Shown here: positions 35,448 to 44,112 of the stretch, one piece after another
Layout of the letters: every line of letters begins with the position of its first letter
Position numbering within the stretch: the first letter of the stretch is position 1
Assembly (NCBI GenBank): GCA_024230295.1
Contig: JAAERN010000049.1
Span: 62,001 to 126,000, forward strand
Reading direction: 5' to 3'
DNA from: Planctomycetota bacterium
GTDB lineage: Bacteria; Planctomycetota; Phycisphaerae; Phycisphaerales; SM1A02
Length of the DNA: 64,000 nucleotides
Position numbers and translations under genes: made by a program
Notes under the pieces: generated by a model
What the model was told of the DNA's origin: nothing
Seen by the model: the letters and a program-made list of their open reading frames with translations, nothing else
Database searches by the model: none

Positions 35448-35485
35448 TGAATCTGCGCTCGCCGCAAACGGCGAGATCACGCCTC

Positions 35486-37234
35486 CTACTCAGAATCCAT
35501 ATTGGCCGTCACGAGAACTTCAGCTTGTGCGAATCTGGCGATCTCGTTCATGGTCGTCACGCCGTTGAGAATCTTGACTTTGCCGTCTTGGAGCAGCGAA
35601 CGCATGCCTTGTCGAACCGCAGCCGCTCGCAGTTCGGAAACCGGCGCCTGCTCAAACGCCATTTCCCTGATTTCGGTTGTCATTTGCATCATCTCAAAGA
35701 TCGCCTTACGACCTTTGTACCCGATACCGCCACATTTACCACAGCCGGTTTCACGGAGAATCTTGCCTTCTCCTTCTGATGCCGTGATGTCAACCAACCG
35801 CATGACACGGGAATCGGGGGATGGATCCACCTCAGCACACTCCTTGCAAAGCACACGAATGAGTCGCTGGGCCATCACCGCTTGAATGGAACTCGCCGCA
35901 AGATAGGGCTTCACGCCCATGTCAACCAGGCGGGTAATCGCCGAGGGGGCATCGTTCGTATGCAACGTCGAGAACACCAGGTGACCGGTCAATGCTGCCT
36001 GAATGGCAATGTCGGCCACCTCTCGGTCTCGGATTTCGCCGATCAGCACGATGTTCGGAGCCTGACGCAACATCGACCGAAGAATTGATGGGAACGTCAA
36101 GCCAATGCCCTCGTTGACCTGGCACTGGTTGATCCCTGCGAAGCTGTATTCCACCGGATCCTCGGCCGTGATGATCTTGCGATCCGGTCTGTTGAGTACA
36201 TCAAGTGCCGAATACAACGTCGTCGTTTTGCCCGAACCGGTCGGCCCCGTCACCAGAAAGATGCCGTTGGGCCTGCGAATGATTCGATTGAAGTTGTCGA
36301 GGTGATCCTGCTCAAAACCAAGGTTCTGAAGGCCGATCCGAACGGAGTCGGGACGGAGAATACGAAGCACAACTGACTCACCGTGATAAGCCGGACATGC
36401 GCTCACCCGGAAATCGATCTGATCGCCGTCTACATCCATTTTGATGCGGCCGTCCTGCGGAATTCGCTTCTCCGCAATATTGACACCCGCCATCAACTTC
36501 AAACGCGCGAGCAGGGCAGACTGCATTCGCTTTGGAAGATTGTCGCGCACATGACACACGCCATCAATGCGGTACCTCAGAAGCACACGATCTTCCATCG
36601 GCTCGATATGAATATCAGAGGCGCGGCCGCGGACTGCTTCCGCAATCGCCTTGTTGACCAACTTGACGATCGGGGCGTCTTCTCCACCACCGCCAATGTC
36701 CACAGAAGCATCAACCGAACGGTCAACCGACGTGTCAACCGACACATCGATCGACTCCGTCACCAGCGAGCCACTTTGGACTGCCGAGCCACTCCCGAGC
36801 TTCTCGTCGATATATGCCTTCAACGCACTTCGGGGCGCGAGAATCGGATCGATCTCGGCCTTGAGGCGGAAACGCAACAGATCAAGCAGTTCCAGATCCA
36901 TCGGATCATGAATGATCAGCTTCATCCGACCACTGGCCATCCCAGCCGGGGCGACAAGATGCTTGCGGACGACATCCTTCGGAGCCGCATCGAGGTCAAT
37001 ACCCTCGAGGTCAGCGGCGCTGGCCATGGGATTGAATTCCATCGCAAACTGCTCGGCAAGAGCCTTGGTTACTTCGAGGTCCCCGCAGGCACCCGACTCG
37101 ATCAGGCATTCGCCAAGACGCTTGCCGCTGCCCTTAGACAGCTTCAAAGCCGTCTCCAACTGCTCGTCGGTGATGACCTTGGCCTCCAGCAGCATCTCAC
37201 CGAGCTTGCGTCGGACTCTGGTTCGCCGTGCCAT
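35486..37234 (-). CDS. Second PilB/GspE-type assembly ATPase
   Basis: A 582-residue ATPase. MshEN-type N-domain (RRKLGEMLLEAKVITDEQLETAL), a linker of five four-residue repeats around 163-182 (SIDV, SVDT, SVDR, SVDA, SVDI), then the ATPase core: GPTGSGKTTTLYS near 333, APNIVLIGEIRD as the Walker B segment (Ala where Asp is usual), GHLVFSTLHTNDA and paired CxxC motifs (CKEC, CGKCGGIGYKGR). It resembles the 651-residue ATPase of the same locus closely, so the locus has two extension motors. The start ATG follows AGGAG. It is the first gene of the locus, divergent from coaB. Confidence 0.92.
   Translation of the reverse strand: MARRTRVRRKLGEMLLEAKVITDEQLETALKLSKGSGKRLGECLIESGACGDLEVTKALAEQFAMEFNPMASAADLEGIDLDAAPKDVVRKHLVAPAGMASGRMKLIIHDPMDLELLDLLRFRLKAEIDPILAPRSALKAYIDEKLGSGSAVQSGSLVTESIDVSVDTSVDRSVDASVDIGGGGEDAPIVKLVNKAIAEAVRGRASDIHIEPMEDRVLLRYRIDGVCHVRDNLPKRMQSALLARLKLMAGVNIAEKRIPQDGRIKMDVDGDQIDFRVSACPAYHGESVVLRILRPDSVRIGLQNLGFEQDHLDNFNRIIRRPNGIFLVTGPTGSGKTTTLYSALDVLNRPDRKIITAEDPVEYSFAGINQCQVNEGIGLTFPSILRSMLRQAPNIVLIGEIRDREVADIAIQAALTGHLVFSTLHTNDAPSAITRLVDMGVKPYLAASSIQAVMAQRLIRVLCKECAEVDPSPDSRVMRLVDITASEGEGKILRETGCGKCGGIGYKGRKAIFEMMQMTTEIREMAFEQAPVSELRAAAVRQGMRSLLQDGKVKILNGVTTMNEIARFAQAEVLVTANMDSE
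36695..36754. repeat. Five tandem 12-base repeats in the PilB linker
   Basis: Five in-frame copies of a 12-base unit (minus strand consensus TCGGTTGAYNNN) encode the acidic four-residue repeat S-V/I-D-x between the N-domain and the ATPase core. The copies are diverged mostly at the last codon. Confidence 0.8.
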
Positions 37235-37383
37235 GATGAGTAAGGACTCCTGATCGTCGAGCTGAGACGGGGTGGATGAAGGAACCGTGGCACCATATCC
37301 CTGAAAGATGCGAAGCGTTGCATCCTACAGGCTGGGGACCCCCGAGAGGAACGAAGAGCCGGTACCCTCCCGCCACGGTCCAC

Positions 37384-37415
37384 TGAGGGGCTTACCGCAA
37401 CTGGCTTACCCCTCA
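37384..37415. promoter_or_regulatory. Inverted repeat before coaB
   Basis: TGAGGGG and CCCCTCA are perfect seven-base arms separated by 18 bases, the spacer itself having the direct repeat CTTACC. It lies 21 bases before the coaB GTG in the divergent coaB/pilB interval. It may be a leader hairpin or protein site; nothing shows which. Confidence 0.3.
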
Positions 37416-37436
37416 CAGCCGCAATGAGAGCACGCC

Positions 37437-38078
37437 GTGAGAATACTTGTCACCGCTGGACCAACCCGTGAACCAATCGACGCTGTTCGGGTGCTCACCA
37501 ATAGGTCATCCGGGACTATGGGGCTTGCGGTTGCACGCGAAGTCCAGGCCCGTGGGCACGAGTTGTGCCTTCTCCTGAGCCAGAGCGTGAGCCCCATTCC
37601 TGAGGATCTTGCCGCATGCACCCGCTCCTTTGACACGACTGATGAACTCCGAGCCCAATTGGCCGTTGAGTTTCCAGCGGCAGATGTCCTGATCATGGCC
37701 GCCGCCGTCGCCGACTTCATTCCATTGCCGGAGCCTCCTGGCACCAAACGAAGTCGCCGTGACGGCCCATGGGATCTGCACCTTGAACCGGCCCCGGATC
37801 TGATCGCCGAGCTTGCGAGCCAGAGGCGTGACCAGCAACGAATCATCGGATTCGCACTTGAACCGGCCAGCGAACTGGAGCAGCGAGCCCGGGCCAAACT
37901 CATCCGCAAAGAACTCGATGCGATCGTTGCCAATCCGCTCGAAACCATGGAGTCGAACCGGATCTCGGGGCACTTCATCACAGCGGAGGGCAACACATGG
38001 TCAGCCCCACCCGATGTGCCAAAGCCCGACTTCGCAGCATGGCTTCTCGACCGCATCGACGGCTTGCTGCGAACTTGA
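37437..38078 (+). CDS. coaB: Stand-alone phosphopantothenate-cysteine ligase (CoaB domain)
   Basis: A 213-residue protein equal to the C-terminal CoaB half of bifunctional CoaBC (Dfp). It begins with the domain signature ILVTAGPTREPIDAVRVLTNRSSGTMG, then VLIMAAAVADF, then IIGFALE (the usual IGFaaE) and DAIVANP. The PPC decarboxylase flavodoxin domain (CoaC) is missing and there is no room for it upstream, so CoaC must be elsewhere. It joins phosphopantothenate and cysteine in CoA synthesis. GTG 37437 is the start. A type III pantothenate kinase of the same pathway lies at the right end of the window. Confidence 0.9.
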   Translation: MRILVTAGPTREPIDAVRVLTNRSSGTMGLAVAREVQARGHELCLLLSQSVSPIPEDLAACTRSFDTTDELRAQLAVEFPAADVLIMAAAVADFIPLPEPPGTKRSRRDGPWDLHLEPAPDLIAELASQRRDQQRIIGFALEPASELEQRARAKLIRKELDAIVANPLETMESNRISGHFITAEGNTWSAPPDVPKPDFAAWLLDRIDGLLRT

Positions 38079-38105
38079 CCGGCCACAGCCGCCCCCCTGT
38101 ATCCT
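38075..38105 (+). promoter_or_regulatory. Candidate promoter of the antiporter gene
   Basis: TTGACC (38075-38080, five of six consensus bases) and TATCCT (38100-38105, four of six) are separated by 19 bases. The -10 box ends ten bases before the ATG at 38116, which has no Shine-Dalgarno. The -35 box overlaps the coaB stop codon. Confidence 0.42.
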
Positions 38106-38115
38106 CCCTCAGCCC

Positions 38116-39606
38116 ATGTCGACAGATCTCACCAATAATGAACTGCACAGCCCCACTGGACCACGCACTTGGACGATTGCGATCTGCATCGGCGGATCGC
38201 TGCTCATGGCCTTCGCTCTGTTCTGGGGGGTCTTCGGTTCGCACCATGACGCCCACGCGGAACCATCGCACGCGCCCACTGCCTGGCTCATCGGAACAAT
38301 CCCCTTCATCATGATCCTCGGGGCGATCGCCCTTCTGCCGCTTATTCCCAAGACTGCCGGATGGTGGCACAGCAACCTGAGCCGGTTTCTCGTCGCCATA
38401 CTCTGCGGACTCGGCACGCTGATCTATCTTTGGATTGTGGAAGGCTGGCAGGCAGTTGGGCTGACCCTCGACCACGCCGTGCTGCAGGAATACGTGCCTT
38501 TCATCATCCTGCTCTTCAGCCTCTACGTCATCAGCGGTGGTATTCATATCGGCGGCGACGTCCGGGCGCACCCACTGGTCAACACAGGTTGGCTGGCCGC
38601 GGGAGCCGCCATCGCGAGCTTCATCGGCACGACCGGGGCCAGCATGCTCCTGATCCGGCCGCTGCTCAACACGAATCGGGAACGCACGCACAAAGTGCAT
38701 ACCGTCATCATGTTCATCTTCTTGGTGAGCAATATCGGCGGAACACTGCTGCCGATCGGCGACCCCCCGCTCTTCCTGGGATACCTCGCAGGCGTCCCGT
38801 TCTTCTGGACCATGGGACTGTGGGCACCATGGGCGATCACCTGCATCCTGCTCCTCATCATCTATTACGCGTGGGACTCGATACTCTACAAACGCGAGCC
38901 GGAAGTCGTTCGACTCTTCGACAAAGCGAACGTGCAGCCCCTGCACCTCACTGGCAGTATCAATATCGTCTGGATGCTCGGCGTCGTCGCATGTGTCGCG
39001 TTCATTTCACCCGGAAAGCCCGTGCCGGGAACCACGCTCGAAGCCTTTGACTTCCTTCGTGAACTGACGATGCTCGCGTTCGTGGTCCTCTCACTGGTCA
39101 CGACGGCAAGGCACATCCGTGAGTCGAATCACTTTGATTACGGGGCCATCATCGAAGTCGCGGCCCTGTTCATCGGCATCTTCATCGCCATGCAAGTTCC
39201 CCTCGCCGTACTCAAGGCGCAAGGTGAACAGATGGCGACCATGCTCTCCGAGCCTTGGATGTACTTCTGGATCACCGGCGGCCTCAGTAGCGTGCTCGAC
39301 AATGCGCCGACCTACCTCGTCTTCTTCCATCTCGCCGAAGCAGGCACGCCGATGGAGGCCGAAGGCGCCATAGAACTGCTCGGCGGCGACTGGATCGACG
39401 AGACGCGGCTCGCCTTCATCTCGCTCGGCGCCGTCTTCATGGGCTCGATGACATACATCGGCAATGGCCCAAACTTCATGGTCAAGGCCATCGCCGAACA
39501 AATGGGCGTCGAGATGCCCTCCTTCTTCGGCTATGTCATCCGGTACAGCATTCCTGTACTGCTCCCGGTGTTCATCCTCATCACGATTCTCCTCCTCGCC
39601 TTCTGA
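38116..39606 (+). CDS. Sodium:proton antiporter-like ion transporter (NhaD/CitMHS superfamily)
   Basis: About 496 residues with around 12 hydrophobic segments. Superfamily motifs are seen in both halves: SNIGGTLLPIGDPPLFLGYL in the first, and SSVLDNAPTYLVFF followed by YIGNGPNFMVKAIAEQ in the second, matching the re-entrant loop motifs of NhaD and CitMHS transporters. The Asp and Asn residues in these loops would bind the coupling cation. It is predicted to exchange sodium for protons, but substrate cannot be read from sequence. ATG 38116 is chosen because the track start (37813) lies inside coaB in another frame. thiS follows 27 bases later. Confidence 0.83.
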   Translation: MSTDLTNNELHSPTGPRTWTIAICIGGSLLMAFALFWGVFGSHHDAHAEPSHAPTAWLIGTIPFIMILGAIALLPLIPKTAGWWHSNLSRFLVAILCGLGTLIYLWIVEGWQAVGLTLDHAVLQEYVPFIILLFSLYVISGGIHIGGDVRAHPLVNTGWLAAGAAIASFIGTTGASMLLIRPLLNTNRERTHKVHTVIMFIFLVSNIGGTLLPIGDPPLFLGYLAGVPFFWTMGLWAPWAITCILLLIIYYAWDSILYKREPEVVRLFDKANVQPLHLTGSINIVWMLGVVACVAFISPGKPVPGTTLEAFDFLRELTMLAFVVLSLVTTARHIRESNHFDYGAIIEVAALFIGIFIAMQVPLAVLKAQGEQMATMLSEPWMYFWITGGLSSVLDNAPTYLVFFHLAEAGTPMEAEGAIELLGGDWIDETRLAFISLGAVFMGSMTYIGNGPNFMVKAIAEQMGVEMPSFFGYVIRYSIPVLLPVFILITILLLAF

Positions 39607-39610
39607 CTTC

Positions 39611-39636
39611 CATGGGATAGCATGTGCCATCCCATG
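39611..39636. promoter_or_regulatory. Hairpin containing the thiS start codon
   Basis: CATGGGAT and ATCCCATG are perfect eight-base arms around a ten-base loop. The 3' arm ends in the ATG at 39634, the likely start of thiS. There is no T-run after it, so it is not a standard terminator. It could limit thiS translation or protect the upstream mRNA end. Confidence 0.45.
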
Positions 39637-39834
39637 AAAATCGACATCAACGGCCAACCAATGCATTTGGACGACTCGATCTCGATCGAGCAGTTGCTTG
39701 ACCGACTGGATCGCTCGCCAGGGCCATGCGCTGTAGAACAAAACGGCCACCTTGTCCCATGGAAAGACCGCGGCTCTGTCCAACTGAGCGACGGTGATGC
39801 CATTGAAATCGTCACGCTCGTCGGAGGAGGATGA
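39634..39834 (+). CDS. thiS: Sulfur carrier protein ThiS
   Basis: A 66-residue ubiquitin-fold sulfur carrier for thiamine thiazole synthesis. It starts MKIDINGQP, has the segment [13 protein letters not shown], and ends VTLVGGG with the Gly-Gly terminus that is adenylated and thiocarboxylated. ATG 39634 is preferred over 39622 because it aligns with ThiS N-termini. Its stop overlaps the thiG start (ATGA), so carrier and synthase are made together. ThiF, ThiE, ThiC and ThiO/H are not in the window, and no TPP riboswitch is recognisable upstream. Confidence 0.93.
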   Translation: MKIDINGQPMHLDDSISIEQLLDRLDRSPGPCAVEQNGHLVPWKDRGSVQLSDGDAIEIVTLVGGG

Positions 39835-40700
39835 CCATGACCACAACGATTACAGAATCGACGATCGAAACTGCCCCACTCAAGATTGGCAGTCATGTGC
39901 TCCGGAGCCGACTTATCGTCGGTACTGGCAAGTACGAAACGTACGAGATTATGCAAGACGCGCTGCTGGCCAGCGGATGCGATGCCGTCACAGTCGCGGT
40001 ACGCCGAGAGCGTCTCGTGGACGCGCAGGGCCGCTCACTGCTCGACTTCCTCGATCTCGGTCGCTACACCGTGCTTCCCAATACTGCCGGATGCTTTGAT
40101 GCTGCCGATGCCGTGCGAGTCGCGCGCCTTGGCCGCGACCTGCTTGAACAACTCGACAACCCCGGCGCGGATTGGGTCAAACTCGAAGTTCTTGGCGACC
40201 GCGCCACCCTGCTGCCAGACCCGGTCGGCACACTTGAGGCCTGCCGAGAACTCGTCGCCGACGGATTCACCGTGCTCTGCTACTCGAGCGATGATCCAAT
40301 CATGGCCTGTAAATTGCGTGATGCCGGAGCAGCGAGCGTCATGCCAGCCGGAAGTCCAATCGGTTCCGGACGAGGCATCGCCAATCCGGAAGCCATCGCC
40401 ATCATCCGGGACATGCTCAAGAGCCCCGAACACGGTGGATCGCCCGACTATCCAATGGTCGTCGACGCCGGCGTCGGAACACCGAGCGATATCACGCTCG
40501 GCATGGAACTCGGCGCCGATGGCGTGCTCCTAAACACCGGGATTGCCCATGCCCAAGACCCGGTCAGAATGGCGCACGCGATGCGGTGCGCCTGTGAAGC
40601 GGGCTATCACGGTGTTCGCGCAGGGCGAATTGGCCGAAAACTGTACGCGACCGCGTCCAGCCCATGGACCGGACTGATCGGAAGCATCCCGGGGGAATAG
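39831..40700 (+). CDS. thiG: Thiazole synthase
   Basis: A 289-residue TIM-barrel enzyme that condenses deoxyxylulose 5-phosphate, dehydroglycine and the ThiS thiocarboxylate into the thiazole phosphate. Family motifs: [37 protein letters not shown] with the Schiff-base lysine, [22 protein letters not shown] and [10 protein letters not shown]. An N-terminal Thr-rich tail of about 15 residues is unremarkable. It overlaps thiS and has GGAGGAGG just upstream. It converges with the phosphomannomutase gene, nine bases away. Confidence 0.97.
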   Translation: MTMTTTITESTIETAPLKIGSHVLRSRLIVGTGKYETYEIMQDALLASGCDAVTVAVRRERLVDAQGRSLLDFLDLGRYTVLPNTAGCFDAADAVRVARLGRDLLEQLDNPGADWVKLEVLGDRATLLPDPVGTLEACRELVADGFTVLCYSSDDPIMACKLRDAGAASVMPAGSPIGSGRGIANPEAIAIIRDMLKSPEHGGSPDYPMVVDAGVGTPSDITLGMELGADGVLLNTGIAHAQDPVRMAHAMRCACEAGYHGVRAGRIGRKLYATASSPWTGLIGSIPGE

Positions 40701-40709
40701 CGTTCACGC

Positions 40710-42113
40710 TCAGTGCGCGACGCGCGTTCCGAGCAGCGGCTCAATATCTGCAACGCGGGCTTCGACATCGGCATCCGTAGCCGCCTCAAGGTTGAGCCGC
40801 AGCAGTGGCTCGGTATTACTCGGCCGGACATTGCACCACCAATCACCAAGATCGACCGTGACGCCGTCCAGGCGGTCGATCTCGGCATTCGGGTAGGCCG
40901 CGGCAAGCCGCTCCATGGCAGCGGCCTTGTCTTCAACCTGGAAGTTGATTTCGCCACTCTGCCGGTATCGCCTGGCGCCTGCGATGATTTCGCTGAGCGG
41001 ACGCCCATCTTCGACCATCGCCGTGCAGACAGATGCGAATGCCATGGCACCCGAGTCGGCGTTAAAGTTCTCGCGGAAGTAGAAGTGACCCGAGAGTTCG
41101 CCACCAAACACCGCATCGTGTTCGGCCATCGCCTGCTTCATGAAGACATGACCGACGCGGCTTCGCAGCGGGTCCCCACCGGCTTCACGAACCAACTCGC
41201 TTGTGCTTCGGCTGCTCCGAAGATCAAAGACGACCGAGCCGCCGCCCGAGGCTCTCAAAAACCGCTGACCAAGCCAGCCTGTCACGAGATCGCAGCCCAC
41301 AATGCCGCCCTGCTCATCAACCACCATGCAGCGGTCAGCATCGCCGTCGAAGCAGATACCCAGCGCGCATCCCTGTTCCGTAGTCGCATCACGCACCTGC
41401 TGCAGGTTTGCCTCAACCAGCGGGTTGGGCTCGTGCACAAACGTCCCGGAACTATTCTCGAAGTTGATCTTCACGATTTCGATGCCCGGAACGTCGTCGA
41501 AAAGTTGCGGCACCATCGTGCCAGCCATTCCGTTGGAAGCATCGACCGCAACCTTGATGGTGGCCTCGCCGGTTTGAAGTTTCGTTCCGAGCATTTCAAA
41601 GACGTGACTTCGGTAGGCCTCCCACAAGTCGATCGTCTCGACGTCAGTGGCAGAGTCGCCCGGATTCTCGACCGCTCGCTCGGCCAGTGACCGGATGTCC
41701 TGAAGACCGGTTTGTTCGCCCACTGGCTTGCCATGCATGCGGCTGATCTTGAACCCGTTGTAGTTCGCCGGATTGTGGCTCGCCGTCGTTTGCACGCCTC
41801 CAATACAGCCCTCGTGATTCACCGCGAAGGGGACAAAGGGCGTATCGACGAGACCGACATCAAGCACGTCCGCGCCGCATGCCCGCATTCCCGCCTGGAG
41901 CGCTGCCACCAAAGCCGGGCTGGTCAATCGCATGTCGTGACCGACAACGATTGTCCGCCGCCGGTGTTCGGCCAGTTGGTCGAGCCCCGGCTGGGCCAGC
42001 AGAAACTCGGCTGTACCACACCCGATCCGGTAGGCCACAGACTCATTCAGCGGATCCGGAACCGTAGCCCGCACGTCATACGCCTTGAATACTTTGCTCA
42101 GCATGATCGGCAT
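40710..42113 (-). CDS. Phosphomannomutase/phosphoglucomutase
   Basis: About 467 residues of the alpha-D-phosphohexomutase family. The N-terminal FKAYDVRA, the phosphoserine loop TTASHNPANYNG, the metal loop CFDGDADRCMV, the sugar-binding GGELSGHFYF and the phosphate loop VRPSNTEPLLRL follow in canonical domain order. Typical substrates are mannose and glucose 6-phosphates for nucleotide-sugar synthesis; glucosamine specificity (GlmM) is less likely because the serine loop is ASHNP with the PMM/PGM context. ATG 42113 or 42104 is the start; the track's 42239 lies inside dinG. It is last in the mrdA-rodA-rsmG-dinG run. Confidence 0.92.
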   Translation of the reverse strand: MPIMLSKVFKAYDVRATVPDPLNESVAYRIGCGTAEFLLAQPGLDQLAEHRRRTIVVGHDMRLTSPALVAALQAGMRACGADVLDVGLVDTPFVPFAVNHEGCIGGVQTTASHNPANYNGFKISRMHGKPVGEQTGLQDIRSLAERAVENPGDSATDVETIDLWEAYRSHVFEMLGTKLQTGEATIKVAVDASNGMAGTMVPQLFDDVPGIEIVKINFENSSGTFVHEPNPLVEANLQQVRDATTEQGCALGICFDGDADRCMVVDEQGGIVGCDLVTGWLGQRFLRASGGGSVVFDLRSSRSTSELVREAGGDPLRSRVGHVFMKQAMAEHDAVFGGELSGHFYFRENFNADSGAMAFASVCTAMVEDGRPLSEIIAGARRYRQSGEINFQVEDKAAAMERLAAAYPNAEIDRLDGVTVDLGDWWCNVRPSNTEPLLRLNLEAATDADVEARVADIEPLLGTRVAH

Positions 42114-42135
42114 GGTACCGATCGTGGCGATGTTC

Positions 42136-44112
42136 TTATTCGGCAGCCAGATCTTCGACCCGAATGCCTTCGGGCAGCACGCGGGTGAACTCGCGGCCGT
42201 ACGGTTTTCGAACAACACGCGAGTCGAGAATCGCGACAAGACCCGTGTCTTGGCTGGACCGAATCAGTCTGCCAATGCCCTGCCTGAACCGGCGCACAGC
42301 CCGAGGAAGGCTCTCGTCGCGAAACGGCGATCCTCCCGCAGCTCTTACCGCTTCGCACCGCGCCTCAACAATGGGCCGGTCGGGTGGATCAAAGGGCAGT
42401 CGTGTGATGATCACGTTTCGAAGCGAGGCGCCGGGAACATCGACACCCTGCCAGAAACTCGCCGTACCGACGAGCACACCACCCTCTCGCTGGCGGAACC
42501 GCTCAACCAGGCCGCCTGGCGTTCCGTCGCGGCCTTGGACCAGAACCTCTCCGCCAGCCTCTCGAAGCCTGGCCTCACCTCGCTTGGCGATGGCATTGAC
42601 GATACGAAAACTTGTGCACAGCACCAGTGCATCTCCGTGTGTCCGCTCGACGAGCCGTACGACCCTGTCAATGAGCGCATCGATGTACCGCGGATCCGAC
42701 GGCTCGGGCATCGCCGAGTCGATGACCAGCCGCATCTGCGAGGCGAGATCAAATGGACTTCCCTCCTGCAGTGAATCGGCCTGCTCGCACCCAAGCCGAG
42801 TTGCAATGTGACCAAATCCCTGCGGTGGGCTCGCAAGCGTAGCGCTTGTCAGCACAATGCCCTTGCCTCCTCTGAAGAGCGCATCTCGAAGGACCGGCGC
42901 CACGTCGATCACCGTGCACTTCAAGACCGGACGTGGAGAACGGCCCTCAGCCGAATCGATCCCGTCGAGGTAATAAACCGCGCCGGGAACATCCTGAGCC
43001 AGCAAGCGGCGTGTTCCAGTCGCCATGCCACCTGCCCGCGCCGCCCAGGATCCCAACTCGGCTCGCTCCTCGTCGTCCTCGCATTCGCTCCGCGCCGCTG
43101 CAATGGCCTCGGCAAGTGACTCCAATGGTTCCGAAAGAAGATCTTCGACCGGATGAGCCTTCCGAATACGTCCACCCGGAACGCCAACGCTTGACTGCCA
43201 CTCCAGTAGTGAGTCAAAGAACCGCCGTGCAGCCGCCCGTGTTTCACGCACGTGGACGATGCAGCGAGCAATTGCCCCATCGCCGTCTTGACTGGCCAAC
43301 CACCCTCGCCTCTCGTCCGCGCTGAAGAGCGCGTTGAGAAGCCGCTCCACGGCCGTCTCCGAGACCTGCATACCGAAATGATCTGCTGCCACATCCTCCA
43401 CGGCGTGTGCCTCGTCCAATACCACATGGTCGTGCTCTGGCAACAACGCAGCCCCTCCGACCCGCAGGGCCAGATCCGAGAAGAAGAGCGCGTGGTTGCA
43501 CACGAGCAGATTGCCCTGCTGCATTCGAGCGCGGTCTTGCTGGTAGAAACACGCCTCATACCGAGGACACTTGGACCCTAGACAATTGTTCGCGTCACTC
43601 TGCACATGCTCCCACACGCCCCCGCGGGGCAGTTGCGGAAGCGTCGCGCGAGTCCCGTCATCCGTTTCACGTGCCCATGCGTGGATGATGTCGAGTGTGG
43701 CTCCGGACGCCGCATCCATTCCAGCCCTCCGACGCCGCATCGCCAGTTCAAGCCTGCGGAGACTGAGGTAATTGCCCCGTCCTTTCACAAGCACCGGCTT
43801 GACGTTGCCGGCGGTCAGCGGCAGGAGCAATGGAATGTCCTTGTTGAGGAGCTGCTCCTGCAATGCAATCGTGTGGGTTGATACGACTATGCGTTCGCCC
43901 TGCGTTTCCACACGATCCATCGCGGCAAGCAAGTACGCAAACGACTTTCCGACCCCGGTCCCGGCTTCGGCGAGCAGCACATGACGCTCATCGAATGCCG
44001 TGGCGATCGCGTGGGCGAGCCGAACCTGTTCCTCGCGAACTTCGAATCCCGGAAGCACTTCGGCGAGCCGATCACCTCGCGAGAGAAACTCGACGAGTTC
44101 ACCGCTGGTCAC
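42136..44112 (-). CDS. dinG: DinG-family ATP-dependent DNA helicase
   Basis: About 658 residues, superfamily 2 XPD/DinG type. Walker A EAGTGVGKSFAYL near residue 52, VVSTHTIALQEQLL (motif Ia), a four-cysteine Fe-S cluster region including NNCLGSKCPRYEACFY, VLDEAHAVEDVAADH (DEAH box) and the C-terminal VLVGTASFWQGVDVPG and RFRQGIGRLIRS. It unwinds 5'-to-3' and probably clears R-loops or damaged structures. GTG 44112, seven bases after GGAGGAG, is chosen over the track's 44244, which overlaps rsmG deeply. It overlaps the rsmG 3' end by 14 bases. Confidence 0.92.
   Translation of the reverse strand: MTSGELVEFLSRGDRLAEVLPGFEVREEQVRLAHAIATAFDERHVLLAEAGTGVGKSFAYLLAAMDRVETQGERIVVSTHTIALQEQLLNKDIPLLLPLTAGNVKPVLVKGRGNYLSLRRLELAMRRRRAGMDAASGATLDIIHAWARETDDGTRATLPQLPRGGVWEHVQSDANNCLGSKCPRYEACFYQQDRARMQQGNLLVCNHALFFSDLALRVGGAALLPEHDHVVLDEAHAVEDVAADHFGMQVSETAVERLLNALFSADERRGWLASQDGDGAIARCIVHVRETRAAARRFFDSLLEWQSSVGVPGGRIRKAHPVEDLLSEPLESLAEAIAAARSECEDDEERAELGSWAARAGGMATGTRRLLAQDVPGAVYYLDGIDSAEGRSPRPVLKCTVIDVAPVLRDALFRGGKGIVLTSATLASPPQGFGHIATRLGCEQADSLQEGSPFDLASQMRLVIDSAMPEPSDPRYIDALIDRVVRLVERTHGDALVLCTSFRIVNAIAKRGEARLREAGGEVLVQGRDGTPGGLVERFRQREGGVLVGTASFWQGVDVPGASLRNVIITRLPFDPPDRPIVEARCEAVRAAGGSPFRDESLPRAVRRFRQGIGRLIRSSQDTGLVAILDSRVVRKPYGREFTRVLPEGIRVEDLAAE

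Noticed and set aside
36695-36754. Tandem 12-base repeats as a CRISPR-like array
   Set aside because: Units are contiguous, in frame with a protein and have no spacers.
37978-38946. 322-residue minus ORF opposite coaB and the antiporter
   Set aside because: Its Asp/Glu/His-rich composition is what antisense of a membrane protein gives; no start signal.
39607-39640. thiS upstream hairpin as an intrinsic terminator or TPP riboswitch
   Set aside because: No T-run, and none of the conserved TPP riboswitch sequence is visible.
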